A program made the position numbers and the translations under genes. The notes beneath the pieces were generated by a model. It saw only the letters and a list, made by a program, of their open reading frames with translations. It made no database searches and was not told the origin of the DNA. Below are positions 60,749 to 64,000 of a DNA stretch of 64,000 nt, piece by piece. Within the stretch, counting starts at the first letter, position 1. Each line of letters begins with the position of its first letter. Source of the DNA: Bacteroidales bacterium (GTDB lineage Bacteria; Bacteroidota; Bacteroidia; Bacteroidales; Tenuifilaceae); contig JACJXD010000006.1 of assembly GCA_020636845.1 (NCBI GenBank), forward strand, positions 1 to 64,000, written 5' to 3'.

Positions 60749-61927
60749 ATGAAACGGAATAAACAATGTAAGAAAAGTATGAAAGGATACTTTATAATAA
60801 CCCTTTTAATGGCTCAGGCTATTAATGTATTTTCCCAAGAAAGAAGTACTTGGAAGCATTACTATTCGCTTGTAGATTCGGCAGAGCAAGCTATTATAGT
60901 TTCATCGGATACTAATGCGTTAACATATTATTCCAGTGCGTTTAACATGGTAAATAATCCCTATCCGGAGGATTTACACAATGCGCTGCTTTGTGCAGTT
61001 AAGGTAAACAATTTCGATTTGTCAATTAAATATGCAAAAGAGTTAGTTGCAGCAGGTACAACATTAGACGAATTGGAGGATAATAAGCATTTGGAGCCAT
61101 TAATTAATTCGAACGAATGGAAAGTTTTTCAAAAGGAGTACAGTTCAATTCATAACAAGTTTTTAAAGAGTAAAAATGCAAAACTTGACAGTTTGATGGA
61201 TTACGTATTGTGGTCGGACCAATATTATGCAAGAAAAAGAACTCAAATGGGATATGAAGACTCTCTTTTTTACGCGGTCTTCGATAATGTAAAAAGTATT
61301 TTGGCTTACTCTAATAAGTATGAGTATCCTAATAGGGTGGACTACGGCTTAGCTTTAGTACATTTTTTTCAGTTGCAATATCGTTTTAACGATAAAAGAT
61401 TTTTTGATTCAACTAAAAGGGTGGAGTATATAGAAAAGGGCTACGATTATAACTCGATAAATTTGGATAGCATTCAAATAGACATGGTACTTCAAGGAAA
61501 GTTTTATCCTAAATACTTATACTGGGCTAGCCCTACTTTGCTTCTTCAAATTGACGATTCACTTGCATTAATTAACTACTCCGATAGCATCATAAACCGA
61601 TTAGATTCTTTACGGGAAATAGTGGGGCTGTCAGATATGGCAACATATTTGAGAAAAGGACTTTTTCAGCTGAAAATAGATGGATTTAGGTATAAATATC
61701 CCGGAGAAACAACCGAAGAATACCTAAATTCTTGGAAAACAGCCGATGGAAACTTCTTTTTAAGTCTCTGCCCTGCATTTTCAATGTTTTTTGTTAAGGA
61801 ATACGAGAACAATAAAAAAATATTTGAGGAAGAAATGAGGCGTATGCAAGACCCTGATGTTAGGAAAAAATTTCGAGACTATGTTATATTTAAGGAAATT
61901 CCCCGACCTAAAATTCGCTATAGATGA
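60749..61927 (+). CDS. Hypothetical secreted protein
   Basis: This 392-residue protein has a signal peptide (GYFIITLLMAQAINVFSQ; a start at 60779 would also leave it intact). The N-terminal 100 residues look like a TPR/Sel1-like helical repeat (YYSSAFNMVNNPYPEDLHNA, then LLCAVKVNNFDLSIKYAKEL), with the LLCAVKVNNFD segment typical of unannotated Bacteroidota periplasmic proteins. The rest is helical and charged without known motifs. I do not recognise a function. It is monocistronic. Confidence 0.7.
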   Translation: MKRNKQCKKSMKGYFIITLLMAQAINVFSQERSTWKHYYSLVDSAEQAIIVSSDTNALTYYSSAFNMVNNPYPEDLHNALLCAVKVNNFDLSIKYAKELVAAGTTLDELEDNKHLEPLINSNEWKVFQKEYSSIHNKFLKSKNAKLDSLMDYVLWSDQYYARKRTQMGYEDSLFYAVFDNVKSILAYSNKYEYPNRVDYGLALVHFFQLQYRFNDKRFFDSTKRVEYIEKGYDYNSINLDSIQIDMVLQGKFYPKYLYWASPTLLLQIDDSLALINYSDSIINRLDSLREIVGLSDMATYLRKGLFQLKIDGFRYKYPGETTEEYLNSWKTADGNFFLSLCPAFSMFFVKEYENNKKIFEEEMRRMQDPDVRKKFRDYVIFKEIPRPKIRYR

Positions 61928-62028
61928 TGAGTAACCCTTGTTGTAGTATTTTGCTATAAAGCCTTGGAATAGGTTGGTTTGCTAAACTTTTATTCTTATT
62001 TGCTATGAAATTTTACTAACTATCTCCG

Positions 62029-63138
62029 ATGGAAATCGAGCCCAAAAAGGAGCAGCGAAAGATAGTTCATATCGATATGGATGCTTTTTACGCGTCCATT
62101 GAGCAGCGCGATAATCCGGAATATCGTGGTAAGCCGATTGTTGTTGGCGGTTCGCCCGAAGGGCGTGGGGTTGTTGCTACGGCAAGTTACGAGGCTCGTA
62201 AGTTTGGAATACATTCGGCAATGTCATCAAAACGGGCATTACAACTTTGCCCCGAGGTTATTTTTGTGAGGCCAAGGTTTAGCGTTTATAAGGAGGTCTC
62301 GGCAAAACTGCACGAAATATTTAGGCGTTATACCGATTTAATTGAGCCCCTTTCGTTGGACGAGGCGTACTTGGATGTTACCCGCGATAAGCAAAACATT
62401 GGTTCGGCTATTGAGATTGCCCGCCAAATACGGCAGGCAATAAAGGATGAGTTGCACCTGACCGCATCGGCCGGAATATCGGTGAATAAATTTGTGGCCA
62501 AGGTTGCATCGGACTTTAAAAAGCCCGATGGGCTAACTTTTGTTGGACCTTCGAAGGTCGAAAAGTTTATTGAACAGTTGCCGGTCGAAAAGTTCTTTGG
62601 TGTTGGCAAGGTTACAGCAGAAAAAATGAAGCGCATGAAGTTGTTTACCGGCGCCGATTTGAAGCAACTGTCCGAACGGGAAATGACGAAGCATTTTGGA
62701 AAAGCCGGCCGATTCTTTTTCAACATTGTGCGGGGTATTGACGAAAGAACAGTGCAACCTGAAAGAGAAACTAAGTCGGTAGGAGCGGAAGATACTTTCC
62801 CGGAGGATTTGGAGAACATTGAGGAGATGAATGCTGAGTTGGAGAGAATTGCCCACAGGGTTGTTGACCGTTTGCAAAAGCACAATTTGAAAGGGCATAC
62901 GCTTACGTTAAAAGTTAAGTATGGTAATTTTAAGCAAATTACACGGAGTAAAACATTTCCTAATCCTATAACAGATATGGATTCAATATCGGAAATTGCA
63001 ATTCAACTGTTAAGTTCGGTAGAAATGGAAGGCCGAAAGGTAAGGTTGTTGGGTATAACACTTTCGAATTTTGATGAGCAGGTAACCGCATTTAAAGATT
63101 ACGGCGATGCAATACAGCTAAGCCTTTTTGACGATTAA
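62029..63138 (+). CDS. dinB: DNA polymerase IV (Y-family)
   Basis: A 369-residue Y-family polymerase. Palm motifs are IDMDAFYASIEQ and LSLDEAYLDVT with the metal-binding acids. GRGVVATASYEARKFGIHSA binds the incoming nucleotide. The HhH segment FFGVGKVTAEKMKRM and the little-finger domain (about 245-350) follow. The last residues QLSLFDD match the beta-clamp binding QxSLFD motif. It performs error-prone translesion synthesis. No SOS (LexA) box is obvious upstream. Confidence 0.96.
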   Translation: MEIEPKKEQRKIVHIDMDAFYASIEQRDNPEYRGKPIVVGGSPEGRGVVATASYEARKFGIHSAMSSKRALQLCPEVIFVRPRFSVYKEVSAKLHEIFRRYTDLIEPLSLDEAYLDVTRDKQNIGSAIEIARQIRQAIKDELHLTASAGISVNKFVAKVASDFKKPDGLTFVGPSKVEKFIEQLPVEKFFGVGKVTAEKMKRMKLFTGADLKQLSEREMTKHFGKAGRFFFNIVRGIDERTVQPERETKSVGAEDTFPEDLENIEEMNAELERIAHRVVDRLQKHNLKGHTLTLKVKYGNFKQITRSKTFPNPITDMDSISEIAIQLLSSVEMEGRKVRLLGITLSNFDEQVTAFKDYGDAIQLSLFDD

Positions 63139-63198
63139 CTTTTCTATCAGTAACTTTTGTTATGTCAAACAAATGTACGGAGAGCATTTCCGTATGAG

Positions 63199-63232
63199 GA
63201 GCAAGGAGAGTTGCTCGCTTACTTTTTTTATG
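63199..63232 (+). terminator. Possible terminator after dinB
   Basis: GAGCAA (63199-63204), loop GGAGAG, TTGCTC (63211-63216), then GCTTACTTTTTTT. The short stem and the 5-nt offset of the T tract make it a weak candidate. Confidence 0.45.
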
Positions 63233-63269
63233 GAGTAACAACTTTATTAGTGAAAATTATAGGGGCATT

Positions 63270-63878
63270 TTATGCGTCGGGGTATTTTGCTTTTAGTTTT
63301 TCCCATATTGTTTTTCCTTGTTGAGTGCATACGCTGTTGTGATGGTATTCGAGAAAACTATTTAATGGCAAGGATAAAACTTGCGGCGTTAAAAGTATTT
63401 TTAGTATAAACGAGTTAAAAAAGAAGGTAAGAATATTGGCTGTTTCAGTAGGGTTTATTTCTTTTCGGTAAACTTTTTCGTTAATTCCACGGGTAATGTT
63501 TTTTTCGAAAACCTGTGTTGTTAGTTGATTCGCTACGATTGATATTTCATTCCTTATAGCGTAGTAGCGCTTTAAATCGTAAAGCGTTGTTGCGCTTATC
63601 TTCTTTTGCTTTTTACTAATGAGTTTAAATAGAAGGTATGTTTCGTAAATAGCATTAGGACTAATGCTTTGTATCGATTTTATGCTCTCTTTAAAGTTGT
63701 ATAGATCCTTACTAAAGACTTCGTTAACCAGTTGATTTTTATCCTTAAATTTTTGGTATAGCGTTCTTTTCGAAATACCGAGTTCGGAGCATATATCGTT
63801 CATTGTTACATTTTTAATGCCTACTTCGAAAAACATATTTCTTATTGGTTCGAAGTATTGGTCGATGAATTCTTCCAT
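63270..63878 (-). CDS. TetR/AcrR family transcriptional regulator
   Basis: A 202-residue protein with the N-terminal TetR HTH (about 10-55): FFEVGIKNVTMNDICSELGI followed by SKRTLYQKFKDKNQLV. A helical ligand-binding domain of normal length follows, with two hydrophobic helices near 150-175 (TANILTFFFNSFILKILLTP). The ligand and targets are unknown; TetR proteins usually repress an adjacent exporter, which may lie beyond the window end. It is convergent with dinB. Confidence 0.88.
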   Translation of the reverse strand: MEEFIDQYFEPIRNMFFEVGIKNVTMNDICSELGISKRTLYQKFKDKNQLVNEVFSKDLYNFKESIKSIQSISPNAIYETYLLFKLISKKQKKISATTLYDLKRYYAIRNEISIVANQLTTQVFEKNITRGINEKVYRKEINPTETANILTFFFNSFILKILLTPQVLSLPLNSFLEYHHNSVCTQQGKTIWEKLKAKYPDA

Positions 63879-63970
63879 AGTTATTTGTTTCTGTGTTATT
63901 AATATGTGGAATATGGAAAGGCCGCTAAAATCGTTTATGGTAAGTAAAAAGTGTTCTCGGTTAAATTAAC

Positions 63971-64000
63971 TATCCCCAACTTGTTTGTACGTTGGGGATA
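63971..64000. terminator. Perfect hairpin at the window edge
   Basis: TATCCCCAAC (63971-63980), 10-nt loop, GTTGGGGATA (63991-64000): a perfect 10-bp stem cut at the window end. It may be a terminator of a gene beyond the window, or a regulatory inverted repeat upstream of the TetR gene. Confidence 0.45.

Noticed and set aside
1..64000. CRISPR arrays, rRNA/tRNA genes, complete insertion sequences or prophage
   Set aside because: No regularly spaced short repeats, no tRNA-like cloverleaf or rRNA sequence and no transposase or phage structural genes were recognised on reading both strands.

Overview
The window is a chromosomal segment of an anaerobic Bacteroidota bacterium, most likely Bacteroidales/Marinilabiliales. 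Supporting signs are type IX secretion C-terminal tails, BACON and BspA-like repeats, a carboxypeptidase-like TonB receptor, the lptE-TPR-secG-groES-groEL gene order, promoters of the TTTG / TAnnTTTG type, and oxygen-sensitive or oxygen-defence enzymes (rubrerythrin, ferritin-like protein, flavin/Fe-S dehydrogenase complex, NADP-glutamate dehydrogenase). I found no rRNA, tRNA, CRISPR array, phage or complete insertion sequence.

Layout. 1-3532 (minus): a compact anaerobe-type cluster of a DUF134 regulator, two NifX/NafY-like proteins, two small Gly/Arg/Met-rich proteins, an ARMT1-like DUF89 protein, a CGGC-domain protein and the start of a MinD/Mrp-like ATPase carrying ferredoxin cysteines. 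It has its own promoter with an operator-like palindrome. 3.8-11.3 kb: two envelope proteins, an MFS exporter, a sigma-54 response regulator, a YIP1 membrane protein and a papain-like C1 peptidase. 11.5-16.6 kb: the conserved sigma-54 activator-lptE-TPR-secG run and groES-groEL. 16.8-24.2 kb: a kinase/response-regulator pair, a T9SS-tailed protein, ppnP, a ModE-like regulator with a tungstate/molybdate ABC transporter, and an SH3 lipoprotein.

24.3-32.5 kb (minus): a three-subunit NuoE / NuoF / (NuoG+GltD) complex followed by a ferritin-like protein and preceded by gdhA. The large subunit keeps all its Fe-S motifs and a GltD-type FAD/NAD(P) module, but lacks the Cys/Sec expected in a formate dehydrogenase. 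It is therefore more like a transhydrogenase/bifurcating complex. 32.7-42.4 kb: a receiver-PPDK fusion, rubrerythrin, a caspase-like protein with five tandem repeats, and mutS2. 42.6-48.5 kb: a polysaccharide deacetylase and two acyltransferases, ftsE, an orphan contractile-injection-system tape-measure-like protein, and a TIGR01777 epimerase-like protein.

48.5-64 kb is the plastic part. A TonB receptor and nth (endonuclease III) are divergently arranged, and their roughly 400-bp shared 5' region is duplicated in diverged form about 8.1 kb downstream, leaving a 5' nth fragment. Between the copies lie an A/T-rich GNAT gene followed by an attC-like hairpin repeat, an AraC-type regulator and a 1405-residue LRR/LamG/nine-BACON T9SS protein. 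The truncation point of the nth copy runs into sequence matching the attC-like repeat in 17 of 19 positions, which suggests that cassette-type or illegitimate recombination shaped the locus. A/T-rich genes (a membrane protein, an isochorismatase-like hydrolase and a secreted protein), then dinB and a TetR regulator, complete the window.
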